A stretch of 64,000 nt of DNA from Mobiluncus sp034180645 (GCF_034180645.1 NZ_JAXFNY010000002.1:7980-71979); one strand, 5' to 3'; positions 42,761 to 52,517 are shown, numbered from the stretch's first letter. Notes: a model not told the origin generated them from the letters alone. Numbers and translations: made by a program.

Positions 42761-45700
42761 TCAGGTGATATGTGTCACATTAGCACTTGGAGGGAGTAGC
42801 GCGCCCACCTCGGAGCCCGTCTGATAAATCGCTGGAAATTCGCCAATAACCTGGATTTTTCGGACGAAATCCATCTCGATATCGAGGTAATTTGCCGCCC
42901 GGTGTCTGGCTTCGATGGTGTTTCCTAAATGGGTTAGCGTCACTTTCCGATTGGTAAAATTTGGTAATGAGAGGGTTAAATTTCCCGGCATAAGCCCAGG
43001 TGAACGCAATTCTAGGAATGTTAGGTCAAACTTCAGGCTACTCTCAATACGCTCCCGTAAAATATTCAGGTTAGGGGTGTTATGTTCAGAATTGGAGACA
43101 ATGACAAAGGTATCCCGGTCAATGTGTTCAAGTTCAAAATCTTCTGCCTCAATCACCTGATAGCCGAGACGGCGATATTCCCGTTTCAATTGAGCCACCA
43201 GGGGACGCATCTCGGTGAGGTCGTCCACTACCCAGTGACGCCGCGCGGGCGAAAGGCTCAGCCAATCACGGCGCGATGAGGACCAGCCTAACGTAACTTG
43301 CTGAGCGGAGCGGGGCATTTCTCGATGGGAAAACACTTTCGGCAGATCTGTTAAGACAATTGCCTCGCCGCTCGGGGTCGTCGGTTTGCCGTTAGGAGAG
43401 CCCGTACCAGGCATGATGCCAGCCATTTCAACTAAACCCTCACAGTTGGGCAGACCGATTTGGGCGGTGGCACACGTGTTGCCGATTTGCCACACCCCGC
43501 GGCCGGGCGTAACTACGGCAGGCAAAGCCTCGCTCAGGCGCCCGCGCACTCCGTTGGATTCAATGCCGGCAGAATGCAAATCCACCGTATCGCGTGGGCA
43601 CAACACAAACTTTTCCCCAGCCAAGGCCCCCCAAGCCGTATGCCCAGCGCTCAACGGAGCCGTGAAAGCCAGCAAATAGCCCCCCGCCCCATTTTCGCTC
43701 AGCAACGTTTCCAGGCGCTTGACCCCTTGGCCCGGATAGAGCCGTTCCAGCTCGTCTGCCAGTAAATCCGCGCGGTCAATAGCCACCGCGGCCCCTTCTA
43801 AACCACGGTCAGCCGCTAAGGATATGAATTGATCGAGTTTCCACAAGTCTTTCGGGGAGAATACGGTGAGAATGCGTTGGAGCGGGGAGGCCAACGGTTC
43901 GCTCAGTCTGCTCCACCGGTTCCAGAAGGCCGACGGATTGGGGGTGATGACTATCACCGAGCGATTTTGCCCCAGCCACGTCGTGATTAGGGTGGCTAGG
44001 GCGGTAGTCCGTCCGCTGCCGGGATTGCCGAAAAGCCCCAAGCTCGTTTGGGGCAAACGCCAGCTTTGGCGAGCCTGGTGGGGAAAGTCCAGCAGGGCAA
44101 AACTGCCGGGGGGACACGGCGGGGCCAAGGGCAAATCGGGACACCAGATTTCCGGTAGGGGTGCATTGTCGCAGCCTTGCTCCCAGGCTTGGCGAATCTG
44201 ATTCACACAGTGGCGTACCCAGTCGGCTTTTCCGCACCAGGCGGCTTGTGCCACGCCGGAGGTGAGCCCCTCCCAAAACAGACGCCCCGGAATGGGCGGG
44301 AGGCTCGCCGCCCGCGTATCGCTGAGTATCTCGGTCGAGTCTTGGGGAGAACGAACCCGCAGAGCTATCCGTAGGTTGGTATTAGCCAGAATCTGGCCGT
44401 TAACCACCCCACCGGGCTTTTGCGTAGCCAAAATCAGATGCAGTCCCAGCGAACGTCCGTGCGTAGCCAGGCGAATCAGGTTTTCCAAAGTTTCGGGATG
44501 ATCCGTGGCTAGGGCGCGAAATTCATCCACCACGATGAGGACTCTAGGTAGCCGTTGTCCCGTGAGCTGGTGATAATGCTCCAGGTCGCGGGCTTTAACC
44601 TGGGACAGAACCGTCTCGCGCTGCTTCAGGAATGCCTCCAGGGACGCTAGAGCACGAGAGGTGAGTTGCGGCGTCAAGTCCGTCAATACGCCGTGAGTGT
44701 GGGGCAGCGCTCCCAGCGCCTCGAATGCCGCCCCACCCTTGTAATCAAGCAAAATAAACCGTAAATCGCGGGGAGAATAGTGCAAAGCCAGTGCCATCAA
44801 CCACGTGGTCAGCAGCTCCGATTTCCCGGCCCCGGTCGTGCCCGCCACCAGGGCGTGAGGTCCTTCTTTCACCAAATCAACCAGCCACGGACTATCTGCG
44901 GTGCTCACCCCGAGCTGAGCGCACAAGCCTGGGGGAGGTGTCTGCCAGCTTTGGGCGATAGCTTCGGGACTGATTTGCCACCACTGGCTGACATCAACCA
45001 AGTCGGGCAGGCTTTCGGCGGGGGGTATGGCGGTCAAGCTAAGGCGCTGCGGATTGTCCCCCAAGGCCTCCAGGAGAGAGCCGAACCAGGCGGCCGTAAT
45101 AACGCGGCGGCGTGGGGACGGGTTGAGGATACGTTGCGCCCACGGCGGAGGGGTATCGGCGGTGATGGTCATCCCGACTTCGTCCGTCTCCAAATGCGGG
45201 GTCTCGCCGGGGTCGAACACGCGAATCACCAGGGTTTGCGGTGAGGCCTGGCCCGGTTCTTCGCGAGGTTTGATTCCGCGCCACGGGTTGGGATTCTTTT
45301 CGCTGAGCCGAGCCTGACCAAACAGGATGGCCTGGGCGATGACCCACCGGGCTTGATCTGCGCCTTTTGCTCCTGTGAAACACAGCGTTTCTCCCGGTTG
45401 AATCTGCAGGACACGCCGGCGCAGTTTCCGACCCGAAAACACCCGAATCGCGGTGACCTTTTGCGAGGGCATCGTCAGCGGGGTGGCAGAGGCAAGCCAC
45501 AGTTTTTCCGGATTCGGTACTGCCAGCGCCCGTCGGATGAACACCACCAGGGCAATTGCGCCGGCAATGCCCAGAATCACCAGCAGGCGCCACCCCAGGA
45601 AAGCCCCCAAACCCAACATGAGCAGCAGCGGCAGGAACATAAACAAAGCGGTGCGTCCCGCAAACTGTCGCGGCGCCGGGGGAGGAGTCAGACGAAGGTC

Positions 45701-46033
45701 AGGCGGACGGTGGCTTAGGCGCAAGATGGTGGCCCCAAGTTTTAGGCGCGCACCGGGCTTGAGGCGGCATGCCCGACGTATCCGATGGGTCCAGGGTAAC
45801 GTTTTCCACATTTTGTACACAGGTGCGGAACCGGGGAACGGCAAAGCGCGCAAAGTTTTTTTCGACGGCTCCAGGTGCAGATTTTGACGCGAGACTTGCG
45901 GGTCGCTCAGTCCGCTCAGTCTGCCAAAAATCCCTGGAATCGCTGGCAATGCTTGGCCTGAATCGGGTCCTTTGACAACGACCCAGAGCAACGGAGATGT
46001 CAGAGCCGCCCTTGGTTGCAAAAAATGTTCCAT
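42761..46033 (-). CDS. FHA-TM-FtsK/SpoIIIE ATPase, EssC/EccC-like (orphan)
   Basis: A 1090-aa membrane-anchored ATPase. Residues about 15-106 form an FHA-like domain (GIFGRLSG with R38, VSRQNLHLE with S48-R49, and RLKLGATILRL at its end). Two TM helices occupy about 128-168. The first FtsK/SpoIIIE module has Walker A at 398-405 (GTTGAGKS) and Walker B LIVVDE at 499-504. A second module has a degenerate P-loop GNPGSGRTT at about 669-677 in which the lysine is replaced by Arg. This layout matches EssC of type VII secretion. No WXG100, EccB, EccD or mycosin genes are nearby. The ATG at 46033 is taken as start. Confidence 0.85.
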   Translation of the reverse strand: MEHFLQPRAALTSPLLWVVVKGPDSGQALPAIPGIFGRLSGLSDPQVSRQNLHLEPSKKTLRALPFPGSAPVYKMWKTLPWTHRIRRACRLKPGARLKLGATILRLSHRPPDLRLTPPPAPRQFAGRTALFMFLPLLLMLGLGAFLGWRLLVILGIAGAIALVVFIRRALAVPNPEKLWLASATPLTMPSQKVTAIRVFSGRKLRRRVLQIQPGETLCFTGAKGADQARWVIAQAILFGQARLSEKNPNPWRGIKPREEPGQASPQTLVIRVFDPGETPHLETDEVGMTITADTPPPWAQRILNPSPRRRVITAAWFGSLLEALGDNPQRLSLTAIPPAESLPDLVDVSQWWQISPEAIAQSWQTPPPGLCAQLGVSTADSPWLVDLVKEGPHALVAGTTGAGKSELLTTWLMALALHYSPRDLRFILLDYKGGAAFEALGALPHTHGVLTDLTPQLTSRALASLEAFLKQRETVLSQVKARDLEHYHQLTGQRLPRVLIVVDEFRALATDHPETLENLIRLATHGRSLGLHLILATQKPGGVVNGQILANTNLRIALRVRSPQDSTEILSDTRAASLPPIPGRLFWEGLTSGVAQAAWCGKADWVRHCVNQIRQAWEQGCDNAPLPEIWCPDLPLAPPCPPGSFALLDFPHQARQSWRLPQTSLGLFGNPGSGRTTALATLITTWLGQNRSVIVITPNPSAFWNRWSRLSEPLASPLQRILTVFSPKDLWKLDQFISLAADRGLEGAAVAIDRADLLADELERLYPGQGVKRLETLLSENGAGGYLLAFTAPLSAGHTAWGALAGEKFVLCPRDTVDLHSAGIESNGVRGRLSEALPAVVTPGRGVWQIGNTCATAQIGLPNCEGLVEMAGIMPGTGSPNGKPTTPSGEAIVLTDLPKVFSHREMPRSAQQVTLGWSSSRRDWLSLSPARRHWVVDDLTEMRPLVAQLKREYRRLGYQVIEAEDFELEHIDRDTFVIVSNSEHNTPNLNILRERIESSLKFDLTFLELRSPGLMPGNLTLSLPNFTNRKVTLTHLGNTIEARHRAANYLDIEMDFVRKIQVIGEFPAIYQTGSEVGALLPPSANVTHIT

Positions 46034-46070
46034 ACCCTCAAGTTAGGGACCGCAACCGATTTTCGCAAAC

Positions 46071-46117
46071 GGTTATCCACAGGTTGTGGATAACCTTGGG
46101 TGAGGACTTGTTGATAA
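46071..46117. promoter_or_regulatory. DnaA-box palindrome and a third DnaA-like box
   Basis: TTATCCACA (46073-46081) and its complement TGTGGATAA (46085-46093) form a perfect inverted pair, and TGTTGATAA (46109-46117) differs from the box by one base. All three lie within 45 bp of the intergenic gap upstream of the FHA/FtsK gene. Confidence 0.7.
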
Positions 46118-46205
46118 CCCTCAAAAAGTTGTGCAAAACCTGTTCAAAGAGCAACTCTATCCCAGAGAACCAGGACAGTAACCGAAGGAACCTAAACCAG
46201 GAAAA

Positions 46206-46769
46206 TCAGTGAGTTTGGTAGCAAATCTGGGCAGCGACCTGTTGCGCCTGAGCCTCATCACGCAGCAGAGAAATAATAGCCAAAGCAAAGTCGATGGAGG
46301 AGCCCAGCGCCCGCGCGGTGATAATCCGGCCATCACGAATCAAGCCGGTATCGGAATAGTCGGCGTTCCCCAGGCCGTCTTGGAAACCGGGATAAACAGT
46401 TGCTCTGTGCCCATCGAGCAAGCCCAGCGCCCCCAACACGGTCGGCCCGGCGCACACCGCCGCCAGATTCCCCTGGTGAGAACGCAGAATCTGGGATAGT
46501 TTGGCTGATGCCTTGAGATTATTTACCCCGAGCTTGCCACCGGGAATAATCAGGACTTGTTCGCTGCTAGGAGCAAAGTTGTTGATGTGAACATCGCAAG
46601 TCAGGGGAACCCGGTGGGAACTCACGATGGTTCGCGCCTTTTCATCATCACCGGCGGCATCGTTGACCGCCACCGTTTGTATCTCGATGCCTCCGCGCCG
46701 CAGCAAGTCCACGACCAGCAGGGCTTCACATTCCTCGACACCATCGGCCACAAAAATACTGGCTTCCAT
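46206..46769 (-). CDS. DJ-1/PfpI family protein
   Basis: A 187-aa class I glutamine-amidotransferase-like protein. The nucleophile elbow is AVCAGPTVLG and the conserved acidic residue is in GVEECEALL near position 12. The family includes chaperones, deglycases and glyoxalases; the activity is not decidable here. AGGAGACG precedes the ATG. It lies between the DnaA boxes and ligA. Confidence 0.88.
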   Translation of the reverse strand: MEASIFVADGVEECEALLVVDLLRRGGIEIQTVAVNDAAGDDEKARTIVSSHRVPLTCDVHINNFAPSSEQVLIIPGGKLGVNNLKASAKLSQILRSHQGNLAAVCAGPTVLGALGLLDGHRATVYPGFQDGLGNADYSDTGLIRDGRIITARALGSSIDFALAIISLLRDEAQAQQVAAQICYQTH

Positions 46770-46935
46770 TTCGTCTCCTAACCATCAGAATCAGTTTCGT
46801 ATCCAAGTATAGCGACGGAAGGGTTCGCGGGGGGTCTCAGGAAGGAAGCCCCGGTTAATTTCGGGCGACACAGCGACAAATTCTGTGCAAACAGCACCGG
46901 GGCGAAACTGCGGATTTTTCGTCTCCGGCTGGCCT

Positions 46936-46941
46936 TAAGAT
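46936..46941 (+). promoter_or_regulatory. -10 box of a probable leaderless promoter for ligA
   Basis: TAAGAT is 6 nt upstream of the GTG start at 46948, and no ribosome-binding site is visible. Confidence 0.4.
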
Positions 46942-46947
46942 GGAATC

Positions 46948-49338
46948 GTGAAGAAAAAAACCTCTATCCCTGAGTCTGCTTTAGCCCAACATGCTGACCT
47001 GGTGGACCAAATCGAGGCGGCGCGCACGGACTACTACGACGAAACTCCTGAAACCGGCGTGACCCGGCTGAGCGATGCGGACTATGACGCCCTGTTCGTA
47101 CAACTGCAGCTGTTGGAGGCGGCCTACCCCGGCCTGGTGACCCCGGACTCGCCAACGCAAACAGTCGGGGGTAGCGGGCAAACGGCTAGCTCGGAGGGGT
47201 TCCCCCCGCATCGCCACCTGCAACAGATGGGGTCTATCGATGACGTTTTCTCTTACGCGGAGGTTGACGCCTGGTGGGCGCGGGTGGAAAAAAGCCTGGA
47301 AGGTCAGGATTTCTCGGTTTCTGCCGAGGTCAAGGTAGATGGGTTGGCCATGAGTTTGACCTACCTTCACGGGACGCTCGAGGTTGGGGCTACGCGCGGG
47401 GATGGATTTACCGGCGAGGACGTGACTGAAAACGTGAAAACCATCGCGACCGTGCCGGTACTGCTCGATGGTGAAATAGTGCCGGAACTGGTGGAAATTC
47501 GCGGCGAAGTATACCTGCCGTTGGTGGATTTTGACGCTATGAATGCGGCCCGCGAACGGGACGGAGAAAAACCGTTTGCTAATCCGCGCAACGCGGCCAC
47601 CGGATCTTTGAAACAAAAAGACCCCGCCCAGGCGGCAAAGCGTCCCCTCGCGTTTTTAGCCCATGGGGTTGGGGAAGTACGTTGGGCTAGCCCCGAAGCG
47701 GTAGCGCAGCTGGGGACCCAAGAGGACTTTTATGAGTTATTGGAATCGTGGGGTTTGCATTCCGTGCGGGAAACCCCCGCCAGCTTGGGGTTACCTCTGG
47801 CGGGAATGCGCTCCCTCTCCGAGGTTCACTCGGTTTTAGACCAGATGACGGCGCATCGTCACGATTTTGCCCACCAGATTGACGGCGTAGTGCTGAAAGT
47901 TGACAGCTTTGCACAACGGGACGCCCTGGGGTCTACGGCGCGGGCGCCACGTTGGGCGTGTGCCTACAAGTTTCCTCCCGAAGAGGTCCACACCCGTTTG
48001 CTGGGTATCGAGGTGCAGGTGGGACGCACCGGACGAGTCACACCTTTCGGGGTGATGGAGCGGGTCTTGGTTGACGGCTCCTACGTTTCGCGCGCCACGC
48101 TGCACAACGCCAAAGAAGTCGCCCGGAAAGACGTACGGCCCGGCGACACCGTCGTGTTGCGCAAAGCAGGGGACATCATTCCCGAAATTTTAGGGCCGGT
48201 AATGTCCCTCCGGCCAGCTGGTTTGCCCCAATGGGTGATGCCCGATACCTGCCCCTCCTGCGGGACTAGGCTCGGAGCGCAAAAGGAAGGTGACATTGAC
48301 TTACGTTGTCCCAATCAGTCGGGATGCCCGGCACAGATCACCGAGAGGCTCATTCACGTAGGCTCACGCAACGCCTTGGACATTGAGGGCTTGGGTGAGG
48401 AAGGCGCTCTAGCGCTAACCCAGCCGGAGTTCGGGCGCGCCGATGTGGCTGCTGCCCTCGCGGCTGGGGGTCGCTGTGAGCTGGAGGACGGAACCATTGT
48501 CGCTGTTCGGCCTGGTCAGGAACTCGGCCTGGAAGCTATCGAGGATCTCTTGCCGCCTGTTCAGTCCCCGGTCCTGACTTCAGAAGCGGGTTTGTTTGCT
48601 TTGCAGCCTGAGGATTTACGCGACGTGATGGTGTGGCGCGAGATTCCGGGCACTGACGGTCGGGATTGGCAACAGGTTCGGTTCTTTTGGGCGAAACCAA
48701 AACCATTGCCGAAAGCCGCTCAGGAAGCTACCGGACAGCGCTTCGGGCCTCCCGTGGCTGGGAAAGTCGTCCAGACGTTCTTTGAGCAGCTACAAGCTGC
48801 GAAGTCAAAAGAACTGTGGCGGGTTTTGGTGGCCCTATCCATTCGGCATCTGGGCCCGGTCGCGGCTCGGACCATAGCCCGACAGTTTGCCACGATGTCT
48901 GCTATCCGAGCCGCTAGCGTGGAACAGCTCGGTGAAGTCGAGGGAGTAGGCGAGGTCATTGCCGCCTCTATTCACGACTGGTTCACAGTCCCGTGGCATC
49001 AAGAAATCGTTGATGCTTGGGAAGCCGCGGGAGTCGGGGCAGTCAGCCAAGCTGAAACGGCGAGCGGAACCTCTCTGGCTGGGGAATTAGCACCAACCCT
49101 GGCCGGCCTGACCGTAGTCATCACCGGAAACGTCCCCGGCTACACTCGTGAATCCGCCCAGTTAGCGGTAGAAGCCCGCGGAGGGAAAGCGACTGGTTCG
49201 GTATCAAAAAAAACTGACCTGGTCGTGGCCGGTGCAGGCGCGGGGTCAAAACTGGCGAAAGCCCAGGCGCTGGGCATTCCCGTCATCGAATCTGCTGACT
49301 TCAACGCCCTGCTAGAAAAGGGCTTGTCGCGAACCTGA
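46948..49338 (+). CDS. ligA: NAD-dependent DNA ligase
   Basis: Seals nicks in replication and repair using NAD+. The adenylation motif is KVDG (K129 in AEVKVDGLAMS). A four-cysteine zinc finger lies in CPSCGTRLGAQ to CPNQSGCPAQ, HhH motifs follow, and a BRCT domain ends the chain (from about residue 715, with GLTVVITGNVPGYTRESAQ). At 796 aa it is about 100 residues longer than most LigA. The extra sequence falls around residues 490-620, between the zinc finger and the later HhH motifs (VMVWREIPGTDGRDWQQV and nearby). Such inserts occur in some actinomycetes. Confidence 0.96.
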   Translation: MKKKTSIPESALAQHADLVDQIEAARTDYYDETPETGVTRLSDADYDALFVQLQLLEAAYPGLVTPDSPTQTVGGSGQTASSEGFPPHRHLQQMGSIDDVFSYAEVDAWWARVEKSLEGQDFSVSAEVKVDGLAMSLTYLHGTLEVGATRGDGFTGEDVTENVKTIATVPVLLDGEIVPELVEIRGEVYLPLVDFDAMNAARERDGEKPFANPRNAATGSLKQKDPAQAAKRPLAFLAHGVGEVRWASPEAVAQLGTQEDFYELLESWGLHSVRETPASLGLPLAGMRSLSEVHSVLDQMTAHRHDFAHQIDGVVLKVDSFAQRDALGSTARAPRWACAYKFPPEEVHTRLLGIEVQVGRTGRVTPFGVMERVLVDGSYVSRATLHNAKEVARKDVRPGDTVVLRKAGDIIPEILGPVMSLRPAGLPQWVMPDTCPSCGTRLGAQKEGDIDLRCPNQSGCPAQITERLIHVGSRNALDIEGLGEEGALALTQPEFGRADVAAALAAGGRCELEDGTIVAVRPGQELGLEAIEDLLPPVQSPVLTSEAGLFALQPEDLRDVMVWREIPGTDGRDWQQVRFFWAKPKPLPKAAQEATGQRFGPPVAGKVVQTFFEQLQAAKSKELWRVLVALSIRHLGPVAARTIARQFATMSAIRAASVEQLGEVEGVGEVIAASIHDWFTVPWHQEIVDAWEAAGVGAVSQAETASGTSLAGELAPTLAGLTVVITGNVPGYTRESAQLAVEARGGKATGSVSKKTDLVVAGAGAGSKLAKAQALGIPVIESADFNALLEKGLSRT

Positions 49339-49463
49339 GCCAGTCCTGCGATTGGCGGCAGCCCGGGTCGAGACGTGGGCAGCATGGTTCTGAGCGCAGT
49401 GCAAGCCGCGGGTAGCCACCGGCGGATTCCTGACGTGTGGGCGAAACCCCTGAATATCCAGCT

Positions 49464-50819
49464 CTACAAAACCGAGCCGAGCGGGCGCAACAGACGCTCA
49501 ATGACCCGATTAACGACGGGTCGTTCCTCCCACTGCTCCAGGGTGAGTTGCCGAGCGTTGGTCAAGTCGTTGAGGAACACTTGTTCCATCTGGTCGGCCA
49601 GGTCGGTGGAAAAAATCTCCATATTAATTTCATAGTTGCCGGTCATAGACAGACGGTCGATGTTCGCGGTCCCTATTGTGGTCCAGCAGCCGTCGGCGGT
49701 AGCGGTCTTGGCATGGACCATAGCCTCCTGGTAGAGCCAGATTTCCACCCCGGCCTCCAACATTGGGGAATAGTATGAGCGAGCCACCCAGTCGGCCGCA
49801 ATATGGTTGGAGGTTTCCGGCATCAGCACTTTAATATCCACCCCGCGCCACGCTGCCGCAATGAGTTCGTCCAAAATATCCCGATCCGGAATGAAGTAAG
49901 CCTGAGTAATCCAAAACCGCTTTCGAGCCTTGTTCAACGCTTTGATATACAGGCCGCGGACAGGGAATAGCAGACGGTTCGGTTCGTTGCGAGCCACTTC
50001 GATTTCAGGAATCCACTGGCGGGGCTTAAATTGGGGCAGCCTAGGCAGATGCCGGGTTTTATGAGCATTCCAAAAATCGGTGAAAGCGTCGGTCAGCTCC
50101 CACACTGACGGGCTGGTCACACGCAGGTGGGTATCGCGCCACTGAGTCGCATAGAGTGAACCGATATTGTACCCACCAATAAACCCAACCTTGTTGTCAA
50201 CGGTGAGGAGTTTGCGGTGGTCGCGCCCGGTGGAACGCAGCGAGAGAAAGAACGAACGAAACAGCCCGAAACGCAGAACGTGCAGGTTACGTAGGTGAGG
50301 GAAGCGAGTCATGGCGGAGGGAACATTGATGTTGCCGAAAGCATCCCAAATAATGAAGACCTCGACCCCGCGCTTGGCGGCGTCAATCAAAGCCTCTTTG
50401 AACAAATGCCCGATTTCGTCATTCTTCCAGATGAAAGTCTCAAAGAAGACGTGAGATTGCGCCGAACGGATGGCTTGCAGCATCGCGGTGTATACCTCAA
50501 TCCCCGAGGTGTAGACCTGCATCTTGTCCTCGGCGAAACTGATTTCGGGCAGTTGAGTGATCGGAAAAGGCTTGACAGTGGACTGACGCCAGGTTCTCAG
50601 AGTATCGATAACGACTGTTATCGCCCCGGCAATGAGCTCAAACAGCAGGAACCCACCAAAAAATCGTGCCAACACTTTGGGCAGTTCCTGAGGGGTCTTT
50701 ACCGCCAGTTCAGAAAGTCGGGTAAAGAAACGGGCGAGTCGACGGAATGCCTCGCCGCGGGGCTTGACATTGCTTTGTTTAAGAATTTCTTGCATTGGGT
50801 TTTTCGTTTGTTTCCTCAT
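49464..50819 (-). CDS. Cardiolipin synthase-type phospholipase D family enzyme
   Basis: A 451-aa PLD-superfamily protein with two HKD motifs: HRKLLTVDNKVGFIGG in the first half and HAKTATADGCWTTIGTANID in the second. A hydrophobic segment (about residues 46-66, VLARFFGGFLLFELIAGAIT) likely anchors it in the membrane. The closest role is cardiolipin synthesis from two phosphatidylglycerols, but other transphosphatidylases are possible. A GGAAGGA sequence lies upstream of the ATG. It ends convergently with ligA. Confidence 0.88.
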   Translation of the reverse strand: MRKQTKNPMQEILKQSNVKPRGEAFRRLARFFTRLSELAVKTPQELPKVLARFFGGFLLFELIAGAITVVIDTLRTWRQSTVKPFPITQLPEISFAEDKMQVYTSGIEVYTAMLQAIRSAQSHVFFETFIWKNDEIGHLFKEALIDAAKRGVEVFIIWDAFGNINVPSAMTRFPHLRNLHVLRFGLFRSFFLSLRSTGRDHRKLLTVDNKVGFIGGYNIGSLYATQWRDTHLRVTSPSVWELTDAFTDFWNAHKTRHLPRLPQFKPRQWIPEIEVARNEPNRLLFPVRGLYIKALNKARKRFWITQAYFIPDRDILDELIAAAWRGVDIKVLMPETSNHIAADWVARSYYSPMLEAGVEIWLYQEAMVHAKTATADGCWTTIGTANIDRLSMTGNYEINMEIFSTDLADQMEQVFLNDLTNARQLTLEQWEERPVVNRVIERLLRPLGSVL

Positions 50820-50934
50820 GCCAACGTTCCTTCCACACTAGAAGTTTAGAGGATAAACCCAACAAAAACAGAAAGGAGAACAGTTATCATGGGGGACAAA
50901 TCATTTGTTAGCGTGTATTGATGAGGATAAAGTT

Positions 50935-52476
50935 ATGCTCCACGTGCGTCTCACCCCCTGTAGAACCGCGGTCTCGATAGCCGTTGTTTTAACGTTTGGT
51001 CTAGCATTGACGTCCGTTGCGCAGCCATCGACGAGTTATGCTGAAACAAATCTCGAGTTAACACGGATTGCTGGCAACTCAAGGATTGAAACTGCAGCCG
51101 AGGTAGCCCAGCATTTTTGGCCTAGTCCAAATGTAGTTTTTGTGGCTCGATATGATGTGGCTGCTGATGCTCTAGCTGCTGGTTCTTTAGACGAGGGTCC
51201 TATTTTGTTGGCTCGTCCCGATGGAATAGGCAATGATGTCTCCCTCGAGTATCTGCGTTCCAAGCATCCTTCCCAGGTCATCGCGCTCGGGGGACAAGGC
51301 GCCGTCCCGGACGCCGTGCTGCAGGAATTTGCGCAAGCAGCTGCAGGAGCATCGACTGCGCGAATCCAAGGGGACAATCGTCAGGAAACCTCCTTAGAAA
51401 TCGCCAAGCGTTCCGCACAGGGAAAGTGTCCTACAGAGATTTATCTCGCCGGCGCATTTGGCGCGGATGGACAAGGTTCTCCCGACGCAGTTGCAGCCGG
51501 AGCACTGTCCAATCCGCTGTTATTGGTTTCCGAATCCTCAGGATTAACCGCAAACCAACGCCAATACGTCGATAGTTGCGTTGCTCAAGGTACTCAAGTT
51601 GTTCAGCTTGGGGGCAGGAATTTGCATTATCCGGCTGCTTTTTCTCTGGATGGAGCAAATCGCTATGAAACGGCCGCAGCGATTTCCGGCTATGCGCAGT
51701 CTTCAAGAGTTTGGCAGCCCATGCTTTCCGCCTTTGGCTACGGCGTTTCGGGGGCAAACAAGGGCGAAGCTCCCGCTCGGACCAGAGTCATTGTAGCCAG
51801 GGGAGACAATTTCGCAGATGCTATAGTGGCAGGTTCGGTGCCTTTTGCCTCTATCTTGCTGACCAACAGTCAAACTCTCGCCGAAGCTGCCGGAGGAATG
51901 CTTCTGGGAAACAGTGCTAATAGTACTGTTTATATTTTTGGAGGCGAAGGGGCAGTAGCTGCCTCGGTGGAACAGGAAATTATCTCTGCTCTACAAGGAA
52001 ACTGGATTCCCTGGCGTCTTCGCCCCACCATCAGCGAACCGGAGAATTGTCCCGTTACTAAACCGGAATGGGAGTCTCAAGGGCTGCAACACGTTGCTCT
52101 AGTCGGGTTACGCTGCGTGTCTAGAGACATTGGCGGGTTCCAGTGGATTTCCGGCAAGCGCGGCAATCCAAATACAGATTCGGGGGAGCATCCTCGCGGA
52201 TTGGCCATAGATTTGCCTATTGCCGGGGCTGGTCCCTGGTCAAGTCAAGCCGCCATAGATTACGGGAACCGAATCGTGTCGTATTTCACAGCCAACGGGG
52301 AGCTACTGCACGTCAAATACATCATCTTCCGGAACACGATTTATCAGGCTTCATGGTTTGAAGGCGAACTGATGAAAGAACCGGAACTGGCCACCAATGT
52401 TACTCAAGATCACTTTGACCATGTGCACATTAGTTTCTTTGACCCGGCGGAACTGGAAATGATGGAACAACCCTAA
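50935..52476 (+). CDS. Secreted surface protein with cell-wall-binding repeats and a C-terminal peptidase-like domain
   Basis: Starts MLHVRLTPCRTAVSIAVV and has a Sec signal peptide that ends near TSYAET. Three CWB2 repeats follow (about residues 40-370), each with a pattern like R.AGN.RIETA and V.AL..GS, as in proteins attached noncovalently to wall polymers. The C-terminal domain (about 380-510) contains a conserved CPVTKPEW to LRCVSRDIGGFQW segment, GEHPRGLAIDLP and HFDHVHISFF. These resemble zinc-peptidase or D,D-peptidase-like wall domains with several His and Asp. The ATG at 50935 has GAGGA 8 nt upstream; an earlier TTG at 50905 would add an unlikely head. Confidence 0.82.
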   Translation: MLHVRLTPCRTAVSIAVVLTFGLALTSVAQPSTSYAETNLELTRIAGNSRIETAAEVAQHFWPSPNVVFVARYDVAADALAAGSLDEGPILLARPDGIGNDVSLEYLRSKHPSQVIALGGQGAVPDAVLQEFAQAAAGASTARIQGDNRQETSLEIAKRSAQGKCPTEIYLAGAFGADGQGSPDAVAAGALSNPLLLVSESSGLTANQRQYVDSCVAQGTQVVQLGGRNLHYPAAFSLDGANRYETAAAISGYAQSSRVWQPMLSAFGYGVSGANKGEAPARTRVIVARGDNFADAIVAGSVPFASILLTNSQTLAEAAGGMLLGNSANSTVYIFGGEGAVAASVEQEIISALQGNWIPWRLRPTISEPENCPVTKPEWESQGLQHVALVGLRCVSRDIGGFQWISGKRGNPNTDSGEHPRGLAIDLPIAGAGPWSSQAAIDYGNRIVSYFTANGELLHVKYIIFRNTIYQASWFEGELMKEPELATNVTQDHFDHVHISFFDPAELEMMEQP

Positions 52477-52511
52477 GCAAATAGGGTTAAGCACCGCGCT
52501 GCGTTTTTCGC

Positions 52512-52517
52512 TAGACT
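52512..52517 (+). promoter_or_regulatory. -10 box of a probable leaderless promoter for gatCAB
   Basis: TAGACT lies 7 nt upstream of the gatC ATG at 52525. Confidence 0.4.
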
